Shown: positions 18,857 through 26,595 of the stretch, in pieces
Position numbering within the stretch: the first letter of the stretch is position 1
Layout of the letters: the number at the start of each line of letters is the position of its first letter
DNA from: Halodurantibacterium flavum
Lineage (GTDB): Bacteria; Pseudomonadota; Alphaproteobacteria; Rhodobacterales; Rhodobacteraceae
Assembly: GCF_042681825.1 (NCBI RefSeq)
Contig: NZ_JBHUGH010000011.1
Location: 1 to 64,000, forward strand
Direction of reading: 5' to 3'
DNA: 64,000 nt
Program-made: the position numbers and the translations under genes
Notes under the pieces: generated by a model
What the model was told of the DNA's origin: nothing
What the model saw: the letters and a program-made list of their open reading frames with translations, nothing else
Databases searched by the model: none

Positions 18857-18930
18857 GCGGTGACCTCCAGGGAGGAGGAGGGAGGTCACCGCCTGTAGCG
18901 TGGCTCCAGGGAGGAGGAGGGAGCCGTCGC
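18857..18930 (-). ncRNA. CcsR/cuckoo-like small RNA, fourth unit (compensatory variants)
   Basis: Both stems carry paired changes relative to the other units: GGCGACC/GGTCGCC becomes GGTGACC/GGTCACC, and GGCCCC/GGGGCC becomes GGCTCC/GGAGCC. Pairing is retained (18857-18868 with 18881-18892; 18902-18907 with 18920-18925) and the loops are unchanged. This is direct covariation evidence for a functional RNA fold. Confidence 0.78.
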
Positions 18931-18963
18931 ATACCATCTGGACCCGGAGGTCCGAATTCAGGT

Positions 18964-19038
18964 GCGGCGACCTCCAGGGAGGAGGAGGGGAGGTCGCCGC
19001 CTGTAGCGTGGCCCCAGGGAGGAGGAGGGAGCCGTCGC
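18964..19038 (-). ncRNA. CcsR/cuckoo-like small RNA, third unit
   Basis: Hairpin A: 18964-18975 with 18989-19000, identical to the second unit. Hairpin B at 19006-19038 has one stem arm changed (GGCCCC facing GGAGCC), giving a mismatch or shifted pairing, as expected after unequal exchange between units. Confidence 0.75.
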
Positions 19039-19071
19039 ATACCATCTGGACCCGGAGGTCCGAATTCAGGT

Positions 19072-19146
19072 GCGGCGACCTCCAGGGAGGAGGAGGGGAG
19101 GTCGCCGCCTGTAGCGTGGCCCCAGGGAGGAGGAGGGGGCCGTCGC
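19072..19146 (-). ncRNA. CcsR/cuckoo-like small RNA, second unit
   Basis: Hairpin A: 12-pair stem 19072-19083 with 19097-19108 and a 13-base loop carrying CCTCCTCCTCCCT on the minus strand. Hairpin B: GGCCCC/GGGGCC (19118-19123, 19136-19141) extended by GCG/CGC, same loop motif. Both loops could pair with Shine-Dalgarno sequences or mimic anti-SD. Confidence 0.75.
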
Positions 19147-19177
19147 ATACCGTTTGAGCCAAAGGCCCGAATAAAAG

Positions 19178-19240
19178 GACGGCGACACAGGGAGGAGGAG
19201 GTATCGCCGTCAGTCAGAAAGCCCTGGGAGGAGGTAGGGC
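19178..19240 (-). ncRNA. CcsR/cuckoo-like small RNA, unit nearest the DUF1127 gene
   Basis: Two hairpins: 19221-19240 (stem GCCCT/AGGGC, minus-strand loop ACCTCCTCCC) and 19178-19211 (8-pair stem GACGGCGA/TCGCCGTC, loop with CCTCCTCCTCCC). The stems differ in sequence from the other units while pairing and loop are kept, which supports selection on RNA structure. It is expected to be cut from the DUF1127 transcript. Confidence 0.75.
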
Positions 19241-19254
19241 CCTCTGTAGGAAAC

Positions 19255-19470
19255 TTACTTGCGCCAGGCTGCTTCGAGCGCGACGCGGGTGATCATCGAC
19301 CGGCTGATGCCGAGGTCGTTCAGTTCGCGGGTTGACAGCGCACTGAGTTCGCGCACAGTCTCGCGGTAGATGCGCCGGCGTTCGAGCGTCTCACCGAGGC
19401 GAGCAACCAGTGCTTGGGCGCGTTCTGCCAGACCGATGTGGCCGGCGCGGATGTTCGATGCATATGCCAT
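19255..19470 (-). CDS. DUF1127 small basic protein (RSP_6037-like)
   Basis: A 71-residue protein; the C-terminal half has the DUF1127 signature (RRIYRETVRELSALSTRELNDLG then ISRSMI), rich in Arg. DUF1127 proteins are small, often stress-induced, and reported to bind RNA in some alphaproteobacteria. ATG at 19470 has GAGG about six bases upstream. The gene is immediately followed by the CCTCCTCCC hairpin array on the same strand, the arrangement of Rhodobacter RSP_6037-ccsR1-4, where the mRNA is also the RNA precursor. RpoH-type stress control is expected from that comparison, not shown here. Confidence 0.88.
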   Translation of the reverse strand: MAYASNIRAGHIGLAERAQALVARLGETLERRRIYRETVRELSALSTRELNDLGISRSMITRVALEAAWRK

Positions 19471-19540
19471 TTCAGGCCTCGTCTTTGAAACTCTGTGCGA
19501 AGGCGCTTGGGCGTCAGCATTTCCGTTCGCTGTTAGGGCA

Positions 19541-19601
19541 AACATAGCCAATTGCTGCGAATGCACAATGCGGCAAACCGTCAATGCTGCCATGCGGCAA
19601 A
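19541..19601 (-). promoter_or_regulatory. Candidate promoter and repeats upstream of DUF1127
   Basis: On the minus strand TTGTGC (19563-19568) and TATGTT (19541-19546) are 16 bases apart, a possible promoter 71 bases from the start codon. ATGCGGCAAA occurs twice in direct orientation (19568-19577, 19592-19601), 24 bases apart, overlapping the -35 side. A stress sigma-factor promoter may sit here instead; the match is weak. Confidence 0.35.
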
Positions 19602-19745
19602 TGCATAACGTTCGCTGACCTATTTTCATCGCCAATTATCGCCTTTGCCGATTTTGCGGGCAGGATGCGAATGACCTGCGGGCGCCCCTTGTGTCCCCCG
19701 CAATAACTGACAAGTAAGGTGGCGTGTTTGCGCAAGGAGAGAACC

Positions 19746-20840
19746 ATGACCATTTCCCGCGAGGCTGTTCTTCAGGCACTCGAATCTGTTTCGGTCGCCG
19801 GCGGCGGCACGCTGGTATCCCGGGATCTGGTTCGCGCCTTGTCGGTCGAGGGCGGGACGGTCAGATTCGTGATCGAAGCGGCCACCCCGGAACAGGCGCG
19901 GGAACTGGAGCCCGCGCGCCTTGCAGCGGGTGACGTCTTGCGCGCCCTTGCGGGCGTCGACAGCGTGTCCGTGGTCATTACGGCGCATGGTCCGGCCCCG
20001 CGCCCGAATCCTGCGCCGCAGCCCGCTGGTCCTGCGCCCAGCCTCAAGATCGGCCAGCACCCCACGCCGCAGGCCGGCGCGCAACCGGTCGCCGGTGTCG
20101 CGCGGATTCTGGCGATCGCTTCCGGCAAGGGCGGTGTGGGCAAGTCGACCGTGTCCAGCAACCTTGCCGTGGCGCTTGCGCGTCAGGGGCGTCGGGTGGG
20201 CCTGCTCGACGCAGATATATACGGTCCGTCGCAGCCCCGGATGATGGGCGTGAACAAGCGTCCCGCCTCTCCGGACGGCAAGACGATCATTCCGCTTCAG
20301 GCGCATGGCGTCACGATGATGTCCATCGGTTTGATGCTCAAGGAAGACGAGGCGGTGATCTGGCGCGGCCCGATGCTGATGGGGGCGCTGCAACAGATGC
20401 TGGGTCAGGTCGCCTGGGGCGAGCTTGACGTGCTGATCGTCGATCTTCCCCCGGGGACGGGGGATGTTCAGTTGACGCTGTGTCAGCGGACGCGGGTGAC
20501 GGGGGCCATCGTGGTGTCCACGCCGCAGGACGTGGCGCTGCTGGACGCACGCAAGGCGCTCAAGATGTTCGAGACGCTCAAGACGCCGGTCCTCGGCCTG
20601 ATCGAGAACATGTCCACCTATATCTGCCCCAAATGCGGCCATGAGGAGCACATCTTTGGCCATGGCGGCGTTCAGACTGAGGCGGCCCGTCTCGACCTTC
20701 CCTTTCTGGGCGCGATTCCCCTGAGCCTCGACGTCCGGCTCGCAGGTGACGCTGGCACACCGGTCGCCGCCGGAGAGGGTCCTATAGCCGACGCCTATGC
20801 GCAGCTTGCGAAGGGTCTGGTGCTGGGCGGAATGGCCTGA
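19746..20840 (+). CDS. mrp: Mrp/ApbC-type iron-sulfur cluster carrier P-loop ATPase
   Basis: A 364-residue protein with an N-terminal MIP18/DUF59-like domain (about 1-80), a Pro/Ala-rich linker (83-112) and a deviant Walker ATPase domain with SGKGGVGKS (126-134). The later ENMSTYICPKCGHEE holds the CPxC pair that binds a bridging 4Fe-4S cluster in the dimer. It loads Fe-S clusters on apoproteins in the cytosol. ATG at 19746 follows AAGGAGAG. Divergent from the DUF1127/small-RNA transcript. Confidence 0.94.
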   Translation: MTISREAVLQALESVSVAGGGTLVSRDLVRALSVEGGTVRFVIEAATPEQARELEPARLAAGDVLRALAGVDSVSVVITAHGPAPRPNPAPQPAGPAPSLKIGQHPTPQAGAQPVAGVARILAIASGKGGVGKSTVSSNLAVALARQGRRVGLLDADIYGPSQPRMMGVNKRPASPDGKTIIPLQAHGVTMMSIGLMLKEDEAVIWRGPMLMGALQQMLGQVAWGELDVLIVDLPPGTGDVQLTLCQRTRVTGAIVVSTPQDVALLDARKALKMFETLKTPVLGLIENMSTYICPKCGHEEHIFGHGGVQTEAARLDLPFLGAIPLSLDVRLAGDAGTPVAAGEGPIADAYAQLAKGLVLGGMA

Positions 20841-21178
20841 CTTCGACACCCCTCCGGGAATTCATGGGAAAAGATGCTGGACGCGCGACGCGCGCTCGAA
20901 TCACGGGCGCGTGTGGCGCGTGTGAGAGCCGGAAAATCTCCCTAATCGAGCGACGCGCACGCCAATCAGGCGGACTTTCTGTTGCCTGCCTGCATCACCT
21001 GAGGATCGATGTTTCGGGGGCGCCGGGAATTCTTGGAAATTCTTTCATCTCACCGCCCCAACTATATATGGGGACCTCCTGCCCAGATGACGCAATTTAT
21101 GCGCCTCTGCTCCCGATCTGTTCTCCCGAGCGCTCGCGTTTTCGCGAGCAATCCCGCCAATCCTCCCGAAAATAACCG
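20841..21178. other. Intergenic DNA between mrp and the mraZ promoter region
   Basis: About 340 bases without a credible gene. The composition has several AT-richer patches (for example ACTATATATG near 21061-21070, flanked by CCCC and GGGG). I looked for RNase P RNA motifs, sometimes found near mraZ, and found none. Confidence 0.45.
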
Positions 21179-21207
21179 TTGCTTCCCATGATTTCCCATG
21201 GCATTCC
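21179..21207 (+). promoter_or_regulatory. Probable dcw-cluster promoter with MraZ box
   Basis: TTGCTT (21179-21184), a 17-base spacer and CATTCC (21202-21207) form a weak promoter. Inside it, on the minus strand, TGGGA occurs twice (complement at 21184-21188 and 21194-21198) with exactly five bases between, the known MraZ recognition pattern. A start near 21214 would produce a leader ending at the terminator described next. Confidence 0.5.
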
Positions 21208-21213
21208 GGTTCC

Positions 21214-21425
21214 AGACGATGGGACGGGCAGACAAGGGGCGACAAAGAACCCCGAGGCGACCAAGCAGGCTTCATACAGGCACCCCGCTTCATCATCACA
21301 ACGAAGAAGATCCGGCCCGCGCGAGCAGCATCCCCCAAGGTGGTAAGCGTAACCGGACGAACCCGATTGACGGGACGAGGGCGGCGGATCGGGCAGTGGC
21401 AGCAGCCCGATCCGCCGTTTCATTT
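21214..21425 (+). ncRNA. mraZ leader RNA, UpsM-like attenuated small RNA
   Basis: The mraZ 5' untranslated region is unusually long and contains a perfect terminator hairpin about 70 bases before the mraZ start. RNA from the inferred start to that terminator would be about 210 nt, close to the roughly 200-nt UpsM RNA of Rhodobacter sphaeroides, also made by premature termination upstream of mraZ. Position and terminator are seen; homology of the sequence to UpsM was not tested. The 5' end is inferred. Confidence 0.6.
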
Positions 21426-21426
21426 C
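21383..21426 (+). terminator. Intrinsic terminator inside the mraZ leader
   Basis: A perfect 12-pair stem, GGCGGATCGGGC (21383-21394) with GCCCGATCCGCC (21405-21416), a 10-base loop, then GTTTCATTT. It lies upstream of, not after, the dcw cluster, so it should attenuate mraZ transcription. Confidence 0.8.
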
Positions 21427-21492
21427 CGGCGGGTCAGGAACGGAAAAAGCCGGAATACCGGCATAAACGGGACAGTTGAAAGGCCGCAGCAA

Positions 21493-21996
21493 GTGGCGCA
21501 CACGTTCAGAGGCGAGTTCAACCAGAAGGTTGATGCGAAGGGCCGGGTCTCCATCCCCGCGCCCTTCCGCCGCGTTCTGGAGGCAGGCGACCCCGACTGG
21601 GCCGACGGGCACCGCCCGCGCTTCGTGATCGTCTATGGCGATGAGCGGCGCAAGTTCCTGGAATGTTACACGATTTCCGCCATGCGAGAGGTCGAGGCGC
21701 AGATCGCCCGGCTGCCGCGCGGCTCGGGCACGCGGCGGCTGCTCGAACGGGTCATGATCACCCTGTCGCATTCATCCGAGGTCGATGAGGACGGGCGCAT
21801 CGTTCTCCCGCAGAAGTTGCGCGACAAGATCGGTCTTTCGGCCGAAGCCGTCTTTGCGGGGGCACTCGATACATTCCAGATCTGGCAGCCGGAAACCTAT
21901 GAGGCCGATCTGGTCGAGGCGGCGCAGGCAGAGCTTGAGGCCCTGCCCGAAGGCGCGGATATCCTGTCGCTTCTGGGCGACCTGCCGGGGGATTGA
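21493..21996 (+). CDS. mraZ: Transcriptional regulator / division protein MraZ
   Basis: A 167-residue protein with two SpoVT-AbrB-like DNA-binding repeats: residues about 8-60 (FNQKVDAKGRVSIPAPFR) and 90-140 (VDEDGRIVLPQKLRD). MraZ forms rings that bind TGGGN repeats and represses the dcw operon it heads. The GTG start at 21493 gives the family-standard MAHTFRGEFNQ opening; longer frames enter the terminator hairpin and are unlikely. The candidate MraZ box 300 bases upstream would give autoregulation. Confidence 0.93.
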   Translation: MAHTFRGEFNQKVDAKGRVSIPAPFRRVLEAGDPDWADGHRPRFVIVYGDERRKFLECYTISAMREVEAQIARLPRGSGTRRLLERVMITLSHSSEVDEDGRIVLPQKLRDKIGLSAEAVFAGALDTFQIWQPETYEADLVEAAQAELEALPEGADILSLLGDLPGD

Positions 21997-21999
21997 CCC

Positions 22000-22980
22000 A
22001 TGGCGGATGGCAGTCCCCATATCCCGGTTCTGCTGCGCCCCCTCCTTGCGGCCGTGGCCCCGGTTCACGGCATCTGGCTGGACGGAACTCTGGGTGCCGG
22101 CGGCTATGCAAAGGGGCTGCTGGAGGCCGGTGCCGCGCTTGTGATCGGAATTGATCGCGATCCCCTGGCGCTGGAACTGGCCGGGGCCTGGGCGCAGGGG
22201 TTCGGGCCCCGCGTGCAGCTTGTTCAGGGGACTTTCAGCGAACTTGATGCCCATGCGGCGGAACCGTTGCAGGGCGTGGTGCTGGATCTTGGCGTGTCCT
22301 CCATGCAACTCGATCAGGCAGAGCGCGGCTTTTCCTTTACCCGGGAAGGCCCCCTCGACATGCGGATGAGCCAGTCAGGCGAAAGCGCCGCCGATCTGGT
22401 GAACTCCCTGCCCGAAGGTGAGCTTGCCGACATCCTGTTCCAGTTCGGCGAGGAGCGCGCCTCGCGCCGGATCGCGCGCGCGATTGTCGCGGCCCGCGTG
22501 GTCAAGCCGTTCGAGACGACGCTCGAACTCGTCCGCGTCATCGAAGGTTGCCTGCCCCGCCCCAAGCCCGGCCAGAGCCATCCGGCGACGCGCAGCTTTC
22601 AAGCCATCCGCATCGCGGTGAACAGGGAATTCGAGCAGCTTGTCGCAGGGTTGGAGGCCGCGGAACGCGCGCTTGCACCTGGGGGCAAACTTGCTGTCGT
22701 GACCTTCCACTCGCTTGAGGATCGCATCGTGAAGCGGTTCCTCCAGGTGCGGTCGGGGCAGGGCGGTAACGCCAATCGTTATGCCCCCGAACAGGCCGCG
22801 GATGCGCCGCGTTTCCGCATCCTTACGCGCAAGGCGGTGGGCGCGGATGAGGAAGAGCTTGCAGCAAATCCGCGCGCCCGCTCGGCGCTTTTGCGGGTAG
22901 CCGAACGGACGACGGCACCGGCGGGGCCGGTGGACCGTTCCGCGCTCGGCGTGCCGCGTCTCGCAGGGGGGGCAGGCTGA
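22000..22980 (+). CDS. rsmH: 16S rRNA (cytosine-1402-N4)-methyltransferase RsmH
   Basis: A 326-residue SAM-dependent methyltransferase (MraW) acting on C1402 of 16S rRNA in the ribosomal P site. The HIPVLLRPLLAAV opening, the SAM-site DGTLGAGGYAKGLLEAGA, the LDLGVSSMQLDQAERGFSF block and TFHSLEDRIVKRFL near 230-245 are hallmark segments. It begins three bases after mraZ and its stop overlaps the ftsL start by one base. Confidence 0.96.
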   Translation: MADGSPHIPVLLRPLLAAVAPVHGIWLDGTLGAGGYAKGLLEAGAALVIGIDRDPLALELAGAWAQGFGPRVQLVQGTFSELDAHAAEPLQGVVLDLGVSSMQLDQAERGFSFTREGPLDMRMSQSGESAADLVNSLPEGELADILFQFGEERASRRIARAIVAARVVKPFETTLELVRVIEGCLPRPKPGQSHPATRSFQAIRIAVNREFEQLVAGLEAAERALAPGGKLAVVTFHSLEDRIVKRFLQVRSGQGGNANRYAPEQAADAPRFRILTRKAVGADEEELAANPRARSALLRVAERTTAPAGPVDRSALGVPRLAGGAG

Positions 22981-23324
22981 TGCGTTCGGTCCTTTATGTG
23001 CTGACGGCCCTTTCGGTGATGGCGCTGGCCTACTGGGCCTATAGGGAAAACTATCAGACCCAACAGGCGCTGCGCGAAATCGGGGCGCTCAACCGTGAAA
23101 TCCGCGCGCTGAATGAGGCGCTGAGCGTTCAGCGCGCCGAATGGGCCTATCTCAACCGGCCCGAACGCCTGCGCGAGCTGGCCGATCTCAACTTCGACCG
23201 ACTGGGCCTTTTGCCCCTGGCGCCCGAGCAGTTCGGCACGGTCGAAGGCGTTCCCTTCCCGCTGCCACCCGAAGCCGTGATCGACCCCGGCGCCCTGACC
23301 TCTGATCTGGAGAGCGAGATATGA
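22980..23324 (+). CDS. ftsL: Cell division protein FtsL
   Basis: A 114-residue bitopic protein: a short cytoplasmic end, one transmembrane helix (about 3-20, VLYVLTALSVMALAYWAY) and a periplasmic coiled coil (about 25-75, with REIGALNREIRALNEAL). FtsL joins FtsB and FtsQ to activate septal synthesis by FtsW-FtsI. The sequence of ftsL is poorly conserved; the call rests on topology and its fixed position between rsmH and ftsI. It overlaps both neighbours. Confidence 0.88.
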   Translation: MRSVLYVLTALSVMALAYWAYRENYQTQQALREIGALNREIRALNEALSVQRAEWAYLNRPERLRELADLNFDRLGLLPLAPEQFGTVEGVPFPLPPEAVIDPGALTSDLESEI

Positions 23325-25105
23325 TCCGCACGCCCCTGCGTCCGCTGGCCCGCATCCTGCTTGCCCGTCAACGCGGTGAAAACCCCGACGCGATCGAGCG
23401 CGAGAACCTCCGCCTGCGGCACGAGGCGATGCGCGACCGTGCGCGTCTCCGGGCCGAGAGCCGTCTGTTGCTGCTGGGGGTCTTCTTTTTCGCAGCCTTC
23501 ACGGTGATCGGCGCGCGCATGGGGCTGATGGCCGCCTCGGAACCGCAGGAGCCGCGCGTGGCCTCCTCGGGGGCGGATATCGTGGCGCAGCGGGCCGATA
23601 TCGTGGACCGCAATGGCCGCATTCTCGCCACCAACCTCGTTACCCATTCGCTTTACGCCCAGCCGCATCAGATGATCGATCCTGAACGGGTCGCGGTAAA
23701 GCTGGTCGAGCTTTTCCCCGATCTGAACCACGATACCCTCGTGCGGCAGTTCACCGATCCGGAGCGTCGGTTCATCTGGATCAAGCGCCGCCTGTCGCCC
23801 GAACAGGTTCAGGCGGTTCACGACATTGGCGATCCCGGTCTGCTGTTCGGCCCGCGAGAGATGCGGCTTTATCCCAACGGCAGGCTTGCGGCGCATATTC
23901 TGGGCGGCGCGGGTTTCGGCCGTGAAGGCGTGAACTCGGCCGAGATCATCGGCGTTGCGGGGGTCGAGCGTCAGTTCGACGAATATCTGCGCGATCCGGC
24001 CAATGCCGCCGACCCGCTCGAACTGTCGATCGACCTTTCGGTCCAGGCAGCCGCGCGCGAGGTTCTGGAAGGCGGGATGCGCCTGATGAACGCCAAGGGC
24101 GCCACCTCGATCATCCTCGATGTCCGGACGGGCGAGGTGATCTCGATGGTCTCGCTCCCGGATTTCGACCCCAATACGCGGCCACAGCCCCTGACCGAGG
24201 GCGACGCCTCGGACAGCCCGCTGTTCAACCGGGCGGTTCAGGGGGTCTATGAACTCGGCTCCACCTTCAAGGTCTTTACCACCGCGCAGGCAATTGATGA
24301 GGGGCTGGTCAATGCCGGTACCCGGATCGACACGCGCGGCCCGATGACCTGGGGTCGGTTCCGCATCCGCGACTTCCGCAACTACGGGCCGGAACTGACG
24401 GTGACGGACGTGATGGTCAAGAGCTCGAACATCGGCACCGCGCGGATTGCCATGATGTTCGGGGGACGGCGTCAGCAGGAATTCCTGCGCACGCTGGGGT
24501 TCCTCGATCCCTTGTCGGTCGAGTTGTCCGAGGCGCCGGGTGCCCGGCCGTTGTTGCCGCGCCAGTGGTCAGACATCTCGACCATGACGATTTCCTATGG
24601 CCACGGACTGTCGGCCAGCCCGCTGCATCTGGCCGCCGGCTATGCCTCGATCGTCAACGGGGGGACGCTGGTGCGGCCCACGCTCTTGCGGCAGGATCAG
24701 CCGCAGGTCGGCGAGCGGATCATCTCGGAACATACCTCTGCGGTGATGCGCGACATGCTGCGGCAGGTGGTGACGCGGGGCACGGCGAGCTTTGGCGATG
24801 TGCCCGGCTATGCCGTGGGCGGCAAGACCGGGTCCGCCGACAAACCGCGTCCCGAGGGGGGCTATTACCGCGACCGCGTCATGGCGACCTTTGCAAGCTT
24901 TTTCCCCGCCCATGATCCCCGCTACGTCCTTGTCGTGACGCTGGACGAAGGCGTCGAAACCTCGGGGCCGGAACCGCGCCGCACTGCCGGCTGGACGGCG
25001 GTTCCTGTCGCGGCCGAGATGATCCGCCGCACGGCGCCGTTGTTGGGGATGCGCCCGGTCATTGAACCCCGAGTCGAAGATGCAGTAACACTCGTCCGCA
25101 ACTGA
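23321..25105 (+). CDS. ftsI: Septal peptidoglycan transpeptidase FtsI (PBP3)
   Basis: A 594-residue class B penicillin-binding protein that crosslinks septal peptidoglycan. A cytoplasmic tail and transmembrane helix (about 48-66) precede the pedestal domain; the transpeptidase domain shows the active-site Ser314 (GSTFK), SSN at 368-370 and KTG at 502-504. The start overlaps the ftsL stop (ATGA). Length is normal. Confidence 0.96.
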   Translation: MIRTPLRPLARILLARQRGENPDAIERENLRLRHEAMRDRARLRAESRLLLLGVFFFAAFTVIGARMGLMAASEPQEPRVASSGADIVAQRADIVDRNGRILATNLVTHSLYAQPHQMIDPERVAVKLVELFPDLNHDTLVRQFTDPERRFIWIKRRLSPEQVQAVHDIGDPGLLFGPREMRLYPNGRLAAHILGGAGFGREGVNSAEIIGVAGVERQFDEYLRDPANAADPLELSIDLSVQAAAREVLEGGMRLMNAKGATSIILDVRTGEVISMVSLPDFDPNTRPQPLTEGDASDSPLFNRAVQGVYELGSTFKVFTTAQAIDEGLVNAGTRIDTRGPMTWGRFRIRDFRNYGPELTVTDVMVKSSNIGTARIAMMFGGRRQQEFLRTLGFLDPLSVELSEAPGARPLLPRQWSDISTMTISYGHGLSASPLHLAAGYASIVNGGTLVRPTLLRQDQPQVGERIISEHTSAVMRDMLRQVVTRGTASFGDVPGYAVGGKTGSADKPRPEGGYYRDRVMATFASFFPAHDPRYVLVVTLDEGVETSGPEPRRTAGWTAVPVAAEMIRRTAPLLGMRPVIEPRVEDAVTLVRN

Positions 25106-25116
25106 AAGGCGGGCAT

Positions 25117-26595
25117 ATGACACAGACGAAATCCCTCGCAGAGCTTGGCCTGCGCGCGCAGAACGGCGAAGAGGCGCGGATCACCGGGCTTTCGGTCGAC
25201 AGCCGCGAGGTGAGGGAGGGGCACCTGTTTGCTGCGCTGCCGGGCGCAAGGCTGCATGGCGCCGAATTCATCCAGTATGCCCTGCGGATGGGGGCGGGCG
25301 CGGTGCTGACCGATCCCGCCGGGGCTCGCGCCGCGCGCGAGGTTCTGGCGGGCTCGCCCGTGCCGGTGATCGTGACGGAAGACCCCCGCGCGGCGCTCGC
25401 CTTTGCGGCGGCGCTGTGGTTCGGGCGCCAGCCCGAGGTCATGGTGGCCGTCACCGGCACGAACGGCAAGACCTCCGTGGCGACCTTCGTGCGCCAGATC
25501 TGGACGGCGCTGGGGCATAATGCCTGCAACTTCGGGACAACGGGCATCGAGGGCGCCTTTGCCGCGCCCCTGAACCACACGACGCCCGAACCCATCACCC
25601 TGCATCGCCTGCTGGCCCAAATGGCCGACGAGGGCGTGACCCATGCCGCGATGGAGGCATCCTCCCACGGTCTGGACCAGCGCCGGCTGGATGCGGTGCG
25701 GCTGCGGGCGGCGGCCTTCACGAATTTCACGCAGGATCATCTGGATTACCACGAGACCTTTGACGCATATTTCGCAGCCAAGGCAGGGCTTTTTGCGCGG
25801 GTGCTGCCGGATGAGGGCGTCGCGGTCATCAATATCGACGATCCGCGCGGAGAGGATATGGCCGCAATTGCCCGGCGGCGGGAACAGGATGTGATTACCG
25901 TGGGGCGTGCCGAAACAGCCGACCTGCGCCTGATCGGCCAGCGTGCCGAAACCGTGGGGCAGGAACTGCGGTTCGCATGGCAGGGCCAGGCGCGGCAGGT
26001 GCATCTGGATCTCATCGGTGATTTTCAGGCCTCGAACGTTCTGGCCGCCACCGCACTGGCGATCGCGGCGGGCGAAAGGCCGGATGCGGTTTTTGACGTG
26101 CTGCCCGGCCTCGTGACGGTGCGCGGACGGATGCAGCATGTAGCGACACGGCGGAACGGCGCGCCGGTTTTCGTGGATTATGCCCACACGCCCGACGCGC
26201 TCGCGACGGCGCTGCGCGCGCTGCGTCCACATGTGATGGGGCGGCTTCTGGTGGTGTTCGGCGCCGGCGGGGATCGTGACAAGGGCAAGCGCCCGCTCAT
26301 GGGCGTGGCGGCGCGGGATCATGCGGATGTGGTCTTTGTCACCGACGACAATCCCCGGTCCGAGGTGCCCGCGGATATCCGCGCCGCCATCCTTGCGGCC
26401 TGCCCCGAGGCGAATGAGGTCGGTGACCGGGCCGAGGCGATCCTGCGCGCGGTCGATGCCCTGGGGGCGGGCGACGCCCTGCTGATCGCGGGCAAGGGCC
26501 ATGAGACCGGGCAGACCATCGGCGATTCCGTTTTTCCGTTCGATGATGCGGAACAGGCCAGCGTCGCGGTCGCAGCACTGGACGGAGGCTTCTGA
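25117..26595 (+). CDS. murE: UDP-MurNAc-L-Ala-D-Glu:meso-diaminopimelate ligase MurE
   Basis: A 492-residue Mur ligase adding the third stem-peptide residue with ATP. The P-loop GTNGKTS lies near residue 112, the carbamylated-Lys and Mg region follows, and DNPRSE near 410 is the motif that selects meso-diaminopimelate over lysine. It starts 11 bases after ftsI and overlaps the murF start by one base. Confidence 0.96.
   Translation: MTQTKSLAELGLRAQNGEEARITGLSVDSREVREGHLFAALPGARLHGAEFIQYALRMGAGAVLTDPAGARAAREVLAGSPVPVIVTEDPRAALAFAAALWFGRQPEVMVAVTGTNGKTSVATFVRQIWTALGHNACNFGTTGIEGAFAAPLNHTTPEPITLHRLLAQMADEGVTHAAMEASSHGLDQRRLDAVRLRAAAFTNFTQDHLDYHETFDAYFAAKAGLFARVLPDEGVAVINIDDPRGEDMAAIARRREQDVITVGRAETADLRLIGQRAETVGQELRFAWQGQARQVHLDLIGDFQASNVLAATALAIAAGERPDAVFDVLPGLVTVRGRMQHVATRRNGAPVFVDYAHTPDALATALRALRPHVMGRLLVVFGAGGDRDKGKRPLMGVAARDHADVVFVTDDNPRSEVPADIRAAILAACPEANEVGDRAEAILRAVDALGAGDALLIAGKGHETGQTIGDSVFPFDDAEQASVAVAALDGGF

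Larger units (their letters stand above)
18746..19240 (-). repeat. Tandem array of about 108-base units encoding CCTCCTCCC-loop hairpins
   Basis: Four near-identical units of 107-109 bases (starting near 18746, 18855, 18962 and 19070) are followed by a diverged shorter fifth unit (19178-19240). On the minus strand each unit gives two stem-loops with the loop sequence CCTCCTCC(C), complementary to the Shine-Dalgarno consensus, joined by a small GGACC/GGTCC hairpin. Units are separated by no unique spacers. The array lies 15 bases after the DUF1127 gene and in the same direction, as in the CcsR/cuckoo RNA loci of Rhodobacter. Confidence 0.85.

Noticed and set aside
18746..19240. CRISPR array
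   Set aside because: Repeats of about 108 bases are directly abutting with no unique spacers and no cas genes nearby.
18390..19335. Repetitive Pro- or Gly-rich proteins read through the hairpin array in several frames
   Set aside because: The unit length varies (107-109 bases), changing frame between units, and substitutions preserve RNA pairing rather than codons.
20841..21492. RNase P RNA upstream of mraZ
   Set aside because: None of the conserved RNase P RNA core segments is present; the region fits an attenuator leader instead.
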